Shown: positions 9,670-18,034 of the stretch, piece by piece
Layout: every line of letters starts with the position of its first letter
Position numbering within the stretch: the first letter of the stretch is position 1
Assembly (NCBI RefSeq): GCF_000281975.1
Contig: NZ_AKKE01000129.1
Coordinates: forward strand, 1-50,926
Source: Novosphingobium sp. AP12
GTDB lineage: Bacteria; Pseudomonadota; Alphaproteobacteria; Sphingomonadales; Sphingomonadaceae
Direction of reading: 5' to 3'
Length of the DNA: 50,926 nucleotides
Notes under the pieces: generated by a model
The model's database searches: none
Seen by the model: the letters and a program-made list of their open reading frames with translations, nothing else
What the model was told of the DNA's origin: nothing
Made by a program: the position numbers and the translations under genes

Positions 9670-9702
9670 GGGCTGCGGGTCGAAAGACCGGCGGCCCTTT
9701 TT
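9670..9702 (+). terminator. intrinsic terminator
   Basis: A 12-bp stem starts at GGGCTGC (9670) and ends at GGCGGCCC (9697). It has one mismatch and one G-T pair, is closed by a GAAA tetraloop (9682-9685) and is followed by TTTTT (9698-9702). It separates the exported-protein gene from the SOS-type unit that follows. Confidence 0.88.
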
Positions 9703-9744
9703 GCGTCCAACCGATTTTTCAGGCACTTGCGTCGACGCGATACA

Positions 9745-9759
9745 GAACATAATAGGAAC
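9745..9759 (+). promoter_or_regulatory. LexA (SOS) operator of the radical SAM-UdgX unit
   Basis: A perfect GAAC-N7-GAAC (9745-9748 and 9756-9759) is present. It is the reverse complement of the alphaproteobacterial LexA box GTTC-N7-GTTC. It ends 2 nt before the ATG at 9762. CATAAT (9748-9753), one base from the TATAAT -10 consensus, lies inside it. A weak TTGCGT is 15 nt upstream. LexA bound here would cover the -10 element. The second half-site (AGGA, 9755-9758) also serves as the only ribosome-site-like sequence. Confidence 0.8.
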
Positions 9760-9761
9760 TT

Positions 9762-11003
9762 ATGTCCGGTTCCACTGTAATGGAGCGGCTGGCGATTCTC
9801 GCCGATGCCGCCAAGTACGACGCTTCCTGCGCCTCTTCCGGTACGTCGAAGCGCGACAGCCGCGACGGCAAGGGGCTGGGCTCCACCGAGGGCATGGGCA
9901 TCTGCCACGCCTACGCACCGGACGGGCGGTGCATCTCTCTCCTGAAGTTGCTGCTGACCAACCACTGCATCTTCGACTGCCACTACTGCATTAACCGCAA
10001 GAGCTCGAATGTGGTTCGCGCGCGCTTCACACCGCAGGAGGTGGTGGACCTCACGCTGTCCTTCTACCGGCGCAACTATATCGAGGGGCTGTTCCTCTCC
10101 TCCGGCATCATCAAGTCCTCCAATCACACGATGGAGCAATTGATAGAAGTCGCGCGGATCCTGCGCGAGGAGCACAGCTTCCGCGGTTACATCCACCTCA
10201 AGACCATCCCCGAAGCCGATCCCGAACTCGTCGCTCAGGCGGGCCTGTGGGCAGACCGCGTCTCGATCAACGTCGAACTGCCCACGGATGCCGGCCTCGC
10301 CCGCCTCGCGCCCGACAAGAATGGCGCGACGATCGAAGGCGCGATGGGCAACCTCTCCGATTCGATCGTCGAGGCGAAGGACGCGCAGAAGCATTTCCGC
10401 AACGCCCCGCGTTTCGCGCCCGCCGGACAATCGACCCAGATGATCGTCGGCGCCGACGGGGCGAGCGACGCGCAGATCGTCGGCAAGGCCAGCACACTCT
10501 ACGACAGGTTTTCGCTGCGCCGCGTCTACTACTCTGCGTTCAGCCCGATCCCGGAGGCCAGCGCGGTGCTGCCGCTCAAGCGCCCGCCGCTGATGCGCGA
10601 ACATCGCCTGTACCAGTCCGACTGGCTGATGCGCTTCTATGGGTTTGCCCCGCATGAAGTACAGCAGGCGGCGGATGCTGACGGGATGCTGCCGCTCGAC
10701 ATCGACCCAAAGCTGGCGTGGGCGCTCAAGTTCCGCGACCGTTTTCCAGTGGACGTCAACCGCGCCCCGCGAGAAGACCTGCTGCGCGTCCCCGGCCTCG
10801 GCACCAAGGCGATCGCGGCGCTGCTCACCGCGCGCCGGTATCGCACGATCCGCCTGGAGGACGTGGCGCGCCTGACGACTTCGGTGAAGAAGCTGCGCCC
10901 CTTCATCGTCACCGCCGACTGGCGCCCCACTCTGCTCACCGACCGCGCCGACCTGCGCGCGCGGCTGGCCCCACCCGCCCGGCAGATGGAACTGTTCGGA
11001 TGA
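9762..11003 (+). CDS. putative DNA modification/repair radical SAM protein (UDG-linked family)
   Basis: The protein has 413 aa. The radical SAM cluster is C-x3-C-x2-C: Cys69, Cys73, Cys76 in NHCIFDCHYCINRK. It opens with ILADAAKYDASCASSG and has a helix-hairpin-helix near the C-terminus (REDLLRVPGLGTKAIAALL, about 342-362) suited to DNA binding. This is the family that almost always sits next to a uracil-DNA-glycosylase-type gene; its reaction is unknown. Its stop overlaps the next gene by 4 nt (ATGA), so the two are translationally coupled. A LexA box immediately precedes the ATG, so expression is probably DNA-damage induced. An internal ATG at 9780 is an alternative start. Confidence 0.88.
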   Translation: MSGSTVMERLAILADAAKYDASCASSGTSKRDSRDGKGLGSTEGMGICHAYAPDGRCISLLKLLLTNHCIFDCHYCINRKSSNVVRARFTPQEVVDLTLSFYRRNYIEGLFLSSGIIKSSNHTMEQLIEVARILREEHSFRGYIHLKTIPEADPELVAQAGLWADRVSINVELPTDAGLARLAPDKNGATIEGAMGNLSDSIVEAKDAQKHFRNAPRFAPAGQSTQMIVGADGASDAQIVGKASTLYDRFSLRRVYYSAFSPIPEASAVLPLKRPPLMREHRLYQSDWLMRFYGFAPHEVQQAADADGMLPLDIDPKLAWALKFRDRFPVDVNRAPREDLLRVPGLGTKAIAALLTARRYRTIRLEDVARLTTSVKKLRPFIVTADWRPTLLTDRADLRARLAPPARQMELFG

Positions 11004-12385
11004 TTGCCGTCGACCTTTCAGAGCCCGACGACTTCGAGGCATGGCGGTCCGAGGCACGGCGGCTGGTCGCACAAGGGGCCGCGCCCGACGCGGTGGCCTG
11101 GACGGACGGTGACGGTTCGGCCGATCTCTTCGCCGTACCTGCCGCTGTGTCCCGGAGCGAGCCGCGCGAAGTCCGCGCCAGCCGCGCCTTCATGGACCTT
11201 GCCCGCAGCGCCATCCTGCATGCCGATGCGGGACGGCTGGCGCTGCTCTACCGCGTGTTATGGCGGCTGCAGGACCAGCCCCGCTTGCTGGACGACGCCG
11301 CCGACCGCGATGTGGCCGCGCTGGAGCGGCTGGCGAAGCAAGTTCGCCGCGACATCCACAAGATGCGCGCCTTCGTGCGCTTCCGCTCGGTTACGGACGA
11401 GGACGGCGAACGCTTCGTCGCCTGGTTCGAGCCCGAGCACCGGATCGAGCGGTACAACGCCGACTTCTTCGTCAATCGCTTCGCCAGCCAGCGCTGGTCG
11501 ATCCTGACGCCGCGCCTCTCGCTGCATTGGGACGGCATGGCGCTGTTGGAAGGACCGGCCGCAGCGCGCGGCGATGCGCCGTCAGAAGATGCGACCGAGG
11601 AACTCTGGCTCGAGTACTATCGTTCGACCTTCAATCCGGCGCGGCTCAAGGTGGGCATGATGGTCAAGGAGATGCCGCGCCGGTACTGGAAGAACCTGCC
11701 CGAGGCGCGCCAGATCCCCGATCTGATCGCCGGGGCCCACAAGCGGGAGGCCGCGATGATCGCCACCGGCGCCAGCCTGTTCGAGGATGCACCGCCCACC
11801 AGCCTCAAAGCCATCGCTGAGGGCATCGCGCAGTGCCGCCGCTGCGCCATCGGCTGCAACGGCACCAATGCCGTGATGGGCGAAGGCTCGCGCCACGCCG
11901 GCCTGATGATCGTGGGCGAACAGCCGGGCGACACCGAGGAGCGAGAGGCCCGCCCCTTCGTCGGCCCGGCGGGCCAGCTCCTCGATCGCGCGTTGGGCGA
12001 GGCCGGGGTCGACCGCGAGGCGGCCTACGTCACCAACGCCGTCAAGCACTTCAAATTCGTGCCGCGCGGCAAGCGCCGCCTCCACCAGACACCCACGGCG
12101 GGGGAGATCGACATCTGCCGCTGGTGGCTCGACGGCGAACGCGCGCTGGTGAAGCCAAAGGTCATCCTCGCCCTCGGCGCCAGCGGCGCGCGCGGCCTGC
12201 TCGGCCGCACTCCGTCGATCAACAAGGAGCGCGGTCATGCGCTGGCGCAGGCCGACGGCACCACGGTCTGGCTGACCGCGCACCCGAGCTACCTCTTGCG
12301 CCTCGACGGCGAGGCCCGCGAGCGCGAACACGCGCGGTTCGCGGACGATCTGGCCGGGCTGGCGCGGATGCTCAGCAACACCTGA
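11000..12385 (+). CDS. udgX: DUF4130-UdgX fusion, uracil-DNA-binding/repair protein
   Basis: The protein has 461 aa. Residues 1-245 match the DUF4130 (radical SAM-linked DNA metabolism) domain, with ADFFVNRFASQRWSILTP near 154-171. Residues 265-461 are a family-4-like uracil-DNA glycosylase fold. It has GEQPGD (306-311), the UdgX-specific loop KRRLHQTP (358-365) with His362, and HPSYLLR near the end. In mycobacterial UdgX the equivalent histidine forms a covalent bond to the abasic site after uracil removal. Cys279, Cys282 and Cys286 may help ligate the Fe-S cluster. The start ATG at 11000 overlaps the radical SAM stop. The frame is open far upstream, but that part is out-of-frame radical SAM coding sequence. 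Confidence 0.9.
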   Translation: MIAVDLSEPDDFEAWRSEARRLVAQGAAPDAVAWTDGDGSADLFAVPAAVSRSEPREVRASRAFMDLARSAILHADAGRLALLYRVLWRLQDQPRLLDDAADRDVAALERLAKQVRRDIHKMRAFVRFRSVTDEDGERFVAWFEPEHRIERYNADFFVNRFASQRWSILTPRLSLHWDGMALLEGPAAARGDAPSEDATEELWLEYYRSTFNPARLKVGMMVKEMPRRYWKNLPEARQIPDLIAGAHKREAAMIATGASLFEDAPPTSLKAIAEGIAQCRRCAIGCNGTNAVMGEGSRHAGLMIVGEQPGDTEEREARPFVGPAGQLLDRALGEAGVDREAAYVTNAVKHFKFVPRGKRRLHQTPTAGEIDICRWWLDGERALVKPKVILALGASGARGLLGRTPSINKERGHALAQADGTTVWLTAHPSYLLRLDGEAREREHARFADDLAGLARMLSNT

Positions 12386-12390
12386 CAAAA

Positions 12391-12525
12391 GCCGGCATCC
12401 CGGCGAAAACTGGGATCGCTGGGCACCCTTGAGGCGCGCCCCTTCCGACAGCCTACCGCCAGCAGCCGCTCGGTCGAAAACTCGCGCCGCATTGCCGGCG
12501 GCCCCCGCCTTCGATGGGACGACGG
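12391..12525. repeat. dispersed intergenic repeat, copy A
   Basis: About 135 bp, related along most of its length to 20472-20604. Shared blocks include the GCTGGG tract, ACCGCCAGCA, TGCCGGC and a closing CCTTCG..GGGACGA. The ends are degenerate inverted repeats of the form CGTCCCxxCGAAGGC. It looks like a small non-autonomous (REPIN- or MITE-like) element lying between udgX and ku. Confidence 0.55.
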
Positions 12526-12531
12526 CCTGCG

Positions 12532-12556
12532 GGAACCACCGCGCCCTTCCACCGCT
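12532..12556 (+). promoter_or_regulatory. possible EcfG (general stress) promoter of ku
   Basis: GGAAC (12532-12536), 16 nt, then CGCT (12553-12556). The alphaproteobacterial EcfG consensus is GGAAC-N16/17-CGTT, so the -10 differs at one base. It is well placed, about 23 nt before the ku ATG. Rhizobial ku genes are known EcfG (RpoE2) targets. The match is imperfect and could be chance. Confidence 0.35.
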
Positions 12557-12578
12557 TGTGAGAGCGGAAGGAACGCCC

Positions 12579-13478
12579 ATGCCCGCACGCGCCTACTGGA
12601 AAGGCCAGATTCGTCTGGCTCTCGTCTCGATCCCCATCGAGGTTTACCCGGCGACCCGCTCGGGCGCGGCGATCGCATTCCACCAGATTCACGAGCCCAG
12701 CGGCAAGCGTATCCGATATGAGAAGGTGGCGCCCGGCGTCGGCCCGGTGGACCGCGACGATATCATCAAGGGCTTCGAAGTCTCCAAGGGCAGCTATGTC
12801 CTGCTCGACGAGGAGGAGATCGAGGCCGTCAAGATCGACAGCCGCAAGACCCTCGAACTCGTCCAGTTCGTCGATTCCGACGAGATCGACGTGCTCTATT
12901 ACGAGAAGCCCTACTTCGTCGTCCCCGCCGACGATCTTGCGGAAGAGGCGTACATCGTCCTGCGCGAGGCGCTGCGCGCCAGCCGTAAGGTCGGGCTCGG
13001 CCAGCTGGCGGTGCGCGGGCGTGAACAGCTGGTGTCGATCAAACCTTGCGGCCGGGGGCTGGTCATGGAAGTGCTGCGCTACGCCGACGAGGTCCACAAG
13101 GCGCAAGGCTATTTCCGCGACATCGAGGACGCCAAGCCTGACGCCGACCTGCTCGACCTCGCCACCACGCTGATCGACAAGAAGACCGCGCCGTTCAAGC
13201 CCGCCGAATTCCACGACCGTTACGTCGACGCACTCCACCGCCTGATCGACAAGAAGGTCAAGTCCAAGACCAACAAGCGCATCCTCGAGGACGTGGAGGA
13301 GCCTGCCTCGGGCAAGAGCAACGTCATCGACCTGATGGCCGCTCTCAAGAAGTCCGTCGGCGAAGGCGGGGCCAAGACCGCGGCGCGCAAGGCGCCTGCG
13401 AGCAAGGCTGCGGACAAGGAGCCCGCCAAGAAGCCCGCCGTGAAGAAGCCGGCCACCCGCACCCGCAAGAGCGCCTGA
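12579..13478 (+). CDS. ku: Ku, non-homologous end-joining protein
   Basis: The protein has 299 aa from MPARAYWKGQIRLALVSIPIEVYPAT. It is the compact bacterial Ku core of about 255 residues, followed by a lysine/alanine/proline-rich tail (AARKAPASKAADKEPAKKP). Ku homodimers thread onto broken DNA ends and recruit LigD; such basic tails help DNA retention. GGAAGGA lies 6 nt before the ATG, and the 50 codons open upstream are repeat-derived. The next gene starts 3 nt after the stop, so ku, the MgtC-like gene and ligD form one operon. Confidence 0.95.
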   Translation: MPARAYWKGQIRLALVSIPIEVYPATRSGAAIAFHQIHEPSGKRIRYEKVAPGVGPVDRDDIIKGFEVSKGSYVLLDEEEIEAVKIDSRKTLELVQFVDSDEIDVLYYEKPYFVVPADDLAEEAYIVLREALRASRKVGLGQLAVRGREQLVSIKPCGRGLVMEVLRYADEVHKAQGYFRDIEDAKPDADLLDLATTLIDKKTAPFKPAEFHDRYVDALHRLIDKKVKSKTNKRILEDVEEPASGKSNVIDLMAALKKSVGEGGAKTAARKAPASKAADKEPAKKPAVKKPATRTRKSA

Positions 13479-13481
13479 CCC

Positions 13482-13862
13482 ATGGAGCTGAACGCCGGCG
13501 TCCCCATCCACAGCATCGACACTGAAGTGCTGTTGCGTATCGGCGTGGCCGCTCTGCTCGGCCCGCTGCTGGGGCTCGACCGCGAAATGCGCGGCCATGT
13601 AGCGGGGCTGCGCACGCGTGGACTGATCTGCGTATCGGCGGCGGCGATGGCAGTCTCGGTGATCGCGCTCTATCTTCAGTTCGGCCAGGGCGGTGAGAGC
13701 AGGATGATTGGCATCGCCTGCGGGGCGGGGCAGTGGCCGCTCGTGGCGATCTGCGCACTCGTCAGCGTGGTGATGCTGACCCTCCTCCACTTCGTCGAGG
13801 GCGACTGGAGCGGTGACCGGACTATCGGCCGCCACGCGGCCATGCGGGAGCGCAGCGAATGA
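13482..13862 (+). CDS. small MgtC/SapB-like membrane protein, probably internally deleted
   Basis: The protein has 126 aa with three predicted membrane segments (about 17-33, 46-66, 86-106). LLGLDREMRGHVAGLRTRGL (31-50) matches the MgtC/SapB N-terminal signature. The expected core, with GIGFLGAG and the GLTTAA motif, is missing. After GESR (70-73) the sequence resumes at MIGIACGAG, which resembles the segment normally lying about 35 residues later. MgtC proteins are inner-membrane factors tied to magnesium or acid stress. The gene sits between ku and ligD, overlapping ligD by 4 nt (ATGA). Whether it has a role in end joining is unknown. Confidence 0.7.
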   Translation: MELNAGVPIHSIDTEVLLRIGVAALLGPLLGLDREMRGHVAGLRTRGLICVSAAAMAVSVIALYLQFGQGGESRMIGIACGAGQWPLVAICALVSVVMLTLLHFVEGDWSGDRTIGRHAAMRERSE

Positions 13863-16384
13863 GCAAGGCCGCCGACCCCGGCGAGGACGTGCTCGCCGAA
13901 TACAATCGCAAGCGCGACTTCAAGAAGACCGCCGAGCCTTCGGGCAAGCGCGCTACAGGCAAGGGCGGCAACAGCTTCGTGGTACAGAAGCACGCCGCGC
14001 GGCGGCTGCACTGGGACTTCCGGCTTGAGGTCAATGGCGTGCTCAAGTCCTGGGCAGTCACCAAGGGTCCCAGTGCCGACCCAGCCGACAGGCGCCTCGC
14101 GGTGCGCACCGAGGACCACCCGCTGACTTACGGCGGGTTCGAGGGACTGATCCCCCAGGGGGAATACGGCGGCGGCACCGTGATGCTCTGGGACCGGGGA
14201 ACATGGGCGCCGATCCCAGGCAAAAGTACCAAGGACATTGAGGACGGCCACCTGCACTTCACTCTCGACGGCGAGCGGATGAAGGGCGAATGGCTCCTCG
14301 TGCGCATGAAGGGTCGCCCCGGCGAGAAGCGCGAGAACTGGCTGCTGCGCAAGGTCAGCGATGCGCACGATACCGACGGCGATACGCTCGTGGAACAGGG
14401 CCTCACCAGCGTCCTCACCGGACGCACCATGGCCGAGATCGAGATCGACAAGGCCGGCACCCAGTCGCTGAAGGGCAAGAAGGGCGACGCCTTCACCATG
14501 GCGATGCAGGCGGCCTCCTCGCATAACGAGGCGAAGTCGAAGGCCCCACCGCGCCGCAAGTCTACGGGCAAGCCGCCGAAGTTCCGCCCCCTCCAACTCG
14601 CCACGCTGGTCGATGCGGTTCCCACCGGCAACCTGTGGATGCACGAGATCAAGTTCGACGGTTACCGCGCCCTCATCGCGGCGGCCGGTGAGCAGGTGCA
14701 GGTCTATACTCGCAGCGGCCTCGACTGGACCGAAAAGTTCGGGCCCCTTGCCGCGCACATGGCCGCGCTCGCCCTGCCGCCCTGCCTGATCGACGGCGAG
14801 GTGATCTCGCGCAACGCCGAGGGCAACCCGGACTTCTCCAGCCTGCAAGCCGTCCTCAAACGCGGCCATGGCAGCCAGACGCAGGACGACAAGCTCGAAT
14901 TCCACGCCTTCGACTTGCTCGAAATCGATGGCGAGGACATTGCCCCCCTGCCCCAGGTCGAGCGCAAGGAGCGGCTCGAAGCGCTGCTCGCCGACGCACA
15001 GCCGCCGATCTTCGTCGCCGACCACGTAATCGGGGCGGGCGAGAACCTCTACAAGGCGATGTGCGGCGCCGGGCAGGAAGGCATCATCGCCAAGCGCGTG
15101 GACGCAGCCTATTCGGGGAAACGCAGCCGCAACTGGGTCAAGGTCAAATGCACGCGGCGGCAGGAATTCGTCATCGTCGGCTGGTCGAAATCCAATGCCA
15201 AGGGCCGTCCGTTCTCCTCGCTGCTGCTGGGCCAATACGAAGGCGATACGCTGGTCTATCGCGGTAAGGTCGGCACCGGCTTCGACGGCGACAGTCTCGC
15301 CGACATGGCAGTTCGCCTTGAAAGACTAGCGCGCAAAACAGCCCCGCTGGAGGTCGAGCGAGTTGAGGCGCGGGGGGCCAGCTGGGTCACGCCCAAGCTT
15401 GTCGCCGAGATCGCCTTTGCGGAACTGACAGCCGAAGGCCGCGTGCGCCACGGGAGCTTCCTTGGGCTAAGGTCGGACAAGGAGGCCAAATCCGTGACGC
15501 CCGAAAAACCGCAGGCCACGCCGGTCGCCGCGATCGACGTCAAGGTCACCAATCGCGATCGCGAAATCTTCGAAGGTGGCCAGACCAAAGGCGACCTTGC
15601 CGACTATTACGCCGCCATCGCGCCGCTCATGCTGCCCTTTGCCGCAAACCGGCCGATCAGCCTGGTGCGCTGTCCTCAGGGACGCGCCAAGAAATGCTTC
15701 TTCCAGAAGCACGACAGCGGCTCGTTCGGCCCGCATGTGTCGCATGTGCCGATCACCGAGAAGGATGGCGGCGCGGAGGATTACCTCTACCTTGCCGATG
15801 CCGACGGGCTGGTCGCCTGCGTGCAGATGGGCACGATCGAGTTCCACGGCTGGGCCGCCAAGGTGGAGGACGTCGAGCAGCCCGACCGCATGATCTTCGA
15901 CCTCGACCCCGACGAGGGGCTCGATTTCAAGGAATGCGTTAGCGCCGCTCAGGACATTCGCGCGCACCTGTCTGACATCGGCCTCGTCAGCTTCGCGATG
16001 CTATCCGGCGGCAAGGGGGTGCATGTCGTGGTCCCCTTGAAGCGCGGACACGACTGGGACACGCACAAGGACTTCTCACGCCGTTTCGCAGAGGCCCTCA
16101 GCATGGCCGAGCCCGACCGATTCGTCGCCACCATGAGCAAGGCCAAGCGCAAGGGCCACATCTTCATCGACTGGCTGCGCAACCAGCGCGGCGCCACCGC
16201 CGTCCTCCCCTACTCCGCCCGCGCTCGCGCCGGGGCGCCGGTGGCGGTGCCGATCGCGTGGGATGAACTGGGCGCCGCGAAGGACGCCCATCCGTTCTCC
16301 ATCGGCGACGCGGATACGCTCATAGAACGCGCAAGGGGCCTGCGGGGCTGGGGATTCGCGGACCAAGGGCTGCCGGAATTCTGA
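13859..16384 (+). CDS. ligD: multifunctional DNA ligase D (PE-LIG-POL)
   Basis: The protein has 841 aa. The domain order is a 3'-phosphoesterase (about 35-165: RRLHWDFRLEV, DHPLTYGGFEG), an ATP-dependent ligase with nucleotidyl lysine Lys265 in EIKFDGYR (about 245-520), and a primase-polymerase with FDLDPDEGL near 681-688 carrying the metal aspartates (about 550-835). It is the Ku partner that cleans ends, fills gaps with rNTP/dNTP and seals breaks. PE-LIG-POL is the order usual in proteobacteria, unlike POL-PE-LIG in mycobacteria. The ATG overlaps the preceding stop by 4 nt. All three domains look intact. Confidence 0.95.
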   Translation: MSKAADPGEDVLAEYNRKRDFKKTAEPSGKRATGKGGNSFVVQKHAARRLHWDFRLEVNGVLKSWAVTKGPSADPADRRLAVRTEDHPLTYGGFEGLIPQGEYGGGTVMLWDRGTWAPIPGKSTKDIEDGHLHFTLDGERMKGEWLLVRMKGRPGEKRENWLLRKVSDAHDTDGDTLVEQGLTSVLTGRTMAEIEIDKAGTQSLKGKKGDAFTMAMQAASSHNEAKSKAPPRRKSTGKPPKFRPLQLATLVDAVPTGNLWMHEIKFDGYRALIAAAGEQVQVYTRSGLDWTEKFGPLAAHMAALALPPCLIDGEVISRNAEGNPDFSSLQAVLKRGHGSQTQDDKLEFHAFDLLEIDGEDIAPLPQVERKERLEALLADAQPPIFVADHVIGAGENLYKAMCGAGQEGIIAKRVDAAYSGKRSRNWVKVKCTRRQEFVIVGWSKSNAKGRPFSSLLLGQYEGDTLVYRGKVGTGFDGDSLADMAVRLERLARKTAPLEVERVEARGASWVTPKLVAEIAFAELTAEGRVRHGSFLGLRSDKEAKSVTPEKPQATPVAAIDVKVTNRDREIFEGGQTKGDLADYYAAIAPLMLPFAANRPISLVRCPQGRAKKCFFQKHDSGSFGPHVSHVPITEKDGGAEDYLYLADADGLVACVQMGTIEFHGWAAKVEDVEQPDRMIFDLDPDEGLDFKECVSAAQDIRAHLSDIGLVSFAMLSGGKGVHVVVPLKRGHDWDTHKDFSRRFAEALSMAEPDRFVATMSKAKRKGHIFIDWLRNQRGATAVLPYSARARAGAPVAVPIAWDELGAAKDAHPFSIGDADTLIERARGLRGWGFADQGLPEF

Positions 16385-16525
16385 CAGAGGCTGGGTCGAA
16401 CCCTCAAATCGTTACTGTTTTCAATTGACGGTATCTGGTTCCATTCGGGAAGCTTGAGCCGGGCACTTCCCCGCAGTCGCGCGAACGTCTATCTGCGCTG
16501 GCGACCAAAGCGAACCCATCATCCA

Positions 16526-17047
16526 GTGACAGCAGAACCCTCCAGTGCCGGACTTGAAGCAGCTTTTCTCGAGAACCGGGAAAAGCTGGTCCGATTCCTG
16601 CGCGCCCGCGGCGCCGGGGATGCGGCGGAGGACCTCGTGCAGGAGGTCTGGCTCAAGATCACCGCCAGCAGCCCGGGCCCGGTCGCCTCACCGCTGTCCT
16701 ACCTGTTTCGCACCGCCGACCGGTTGATGATCGACCGTTTCCGCTCAGTCAGGCAGGCGGGCTTGCGCGACCGGGACTGGACGCAGGTCCATGCCGGCGA
16801 TCCGCCCGGTATCTCGGCGGAGCCCTCGCCGGAGCGCCGCATCGCCGCCGCACAGGAGGCCGCGAGCATATTGGCCCTGCTCGACGGGCTGGGCGCGCGC
16901 GTGGCCGCGATCTTCCGCCGCCACCGCATTGAAGGAGCACCGCAGAAGACCGTCGCAGCGGAGATGGGCCTCAGCCTCAGCACCGTGGAGGCCGAACTTC
17001 GCGTCGCTTACAGGGCACTCGCCGAATGGAAGGAACGCGAGAAATGA
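16526..17047 (+). CDS. ECF sigma factor, FecI-type
   Basis: The protein has 173 aa from the GTG at 16526 (VTAEPSSAGLEAAFLEN). Region 2 is evident (REKLVRFLRARGAGDAAEDLVQEVWLKI, then PLSYLFRTADRLMIDRFRS). Region 4 is IEGAPQKTVAAEMGLSLSTVEAELRVAYRAL. The sigma-FecR-TonB receptor order marks it as a FecI-type regulator of the receptor downstream. The start is uncertain: a TTG at 16454 would add 24 arginine-rich residues, and neither start has a good ribosome site. It presumably directs RNA polymerase to the receptor promoter when the anti-sigma factor signals ligand uptake. Confidence 0.85.
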   Translation: MTAEPSSAGLEAAFLENREKLVRFLRARGAGDAAEDLVQEVWLKITASSPGPVASPLSYLFRTADRLMIDRFRSVRQAGLRDRDWTQVHAGDPPGISAEPSPERRIAAAQEAASILALLDGLGARVAAIFRRHRIEGAPQKTVAAEMGLSLSTVEAELRVAYRALAEWKEREK

Positions 17048-17104
17048 GGCTCGCTATAAGGCTGGGGACGAACGACTCCGTCATCGCCGCAGAAGGAGCG
17101 CGCA

Positions 17105-18031
17105 ATGGCGAGTGACGGTGCAATTCGGGAACAGGCCCTCGGCTGGGCGGTGCGTGCGGGCGACCCCACATTCGCCGACTGGGAGGCGTTCATGCTCTGG
17201 CTGGAAGCCGACCCCGCCCATTCTCGCGCCTACGACGAAGTGACCGCCGCCGTGGGCGAGGTGGCCGACCTCGTTGCCGTGGCGGGCCCGGCCAACGACG
17301 ATGTGGTAGATGGCCGCCGACCCACCCGCCGCCTCTGGCTCGGCGGCGCGATCACTGCATCGCTCGCCCTCGTCGGCGCGCTGTGGCTGTTCCAGGGCCA
17401 GAGCCGCGACCTTTACACGGTACAGACCGCACTTGGCGAAACGCGCTCGATCACGCTCGATCCGGGCACGCGCGTCGACGTGGCCGGCGGCACTAAGCTG
17501 GTGCTCGACCGCAAGGACGTCCGCTTCGCCAAGCTCGACGAGGGACAGGCGCTGTTTACCGTGCGGCATGATGCCGCCCACCCCTTCGAGGTTGCCGTGG
17601 GTGACGAGAAGCTGGTCGACATCGGCACCGTCTTCGACGTTCGCCACGATGCTCGCGGTGCGCTCAGCGTCGCAGTCTCCGAAGGCGCGGTACAGTTCGA
17701 TCCCGGCGGCGCCGACGTGCGCGTCTCGCCCGGCGAAGTGCTGCGGCGCGAGGCCGGCGGCTCGGATTTCACCCTGTCCAGGGTCGCGGCCGACCAGGTC
17801 GGCGAATGGCGCAAGGGACGGCTGACGTTCGAAGCGGCCTCGCTCGATGATGTGGCCGCGCAGCTCAAGCGCGCGACTGGGATTGACTATGCCGCCGCGC
17901 CCGGCGGCGCGGGAACCGTCTCCGGCTCGATCCTGGTCGCGCCGCTGCGCAAGGACCCTGCCGCCATCGGACCGCTGCTCGGGTTGTCGGTTCGCGCCCA
18001 AGGCAGTCTCTGGGTGATCGGCTCGCACTGA
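17105..18031 (+). CDS. FecR-family anti-sigma factor
   Basis: The protein has 308 aa. The cytosolic N-terminus is of the DUF4880 type (ALGWAVRAGDPTFADWEAFMLWLEADPAHSRAYDEV, 11-45). One membrane span lies at 77-97. The periplasmic FecR domain follows (about 103-200: TALGETRSITLDPGTRVDVAGG, VDIGTVFDVRHD). A secretin/TonB short-domain-like end (LDDVAAQLKRATGIDYAAAP) should contact the receptor's STN domain. It transmits the receptor's ligand state to the sigma factor. GAAGGAGCG precedes the ATG. The receptor gene starts 3 nt after its stop. Confidence 0.88.
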   Translation: MASDGAIREQALGWAVRAGDPTFADWEAFMLWLEADPAHSRAYDEVTAAVGEVADLVAVAGPANDDVVDGRRPTRRLWLGGAITASLALVGALWLFQGQSRDLYTVQTALGETRSITLDPGTRVDVAGGTKLVLDRKDVRFAKLDEGQALFTVRHDAAHPFEVAVGDEKLVDIGTVFDVRHDARGALSVAVSEGAVQFDPGGADVRVSPGEVLRREAGGSDFTLSRVAADQVGEWRKGRLTFEAASLDDVAAQLKRATGIDYAAAPGGAGTVSGSILVAPLRKDPAAIGPLLGLSVRAQGSLWVIGSH

Positions 18032-18034
18032 GGC

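Noticed and set aside
9603..11072. Open frame of about 490 codons on the minus strand
   Set aside because: Antisense to the radical SAM gene, which has clear cluster cysteines and a LexA box.
16390..16405. GGGTCGAACCCT, resembling a tRNA T-arm
   Set aside because: No acceptor, D or anticodon arms can be built around it.
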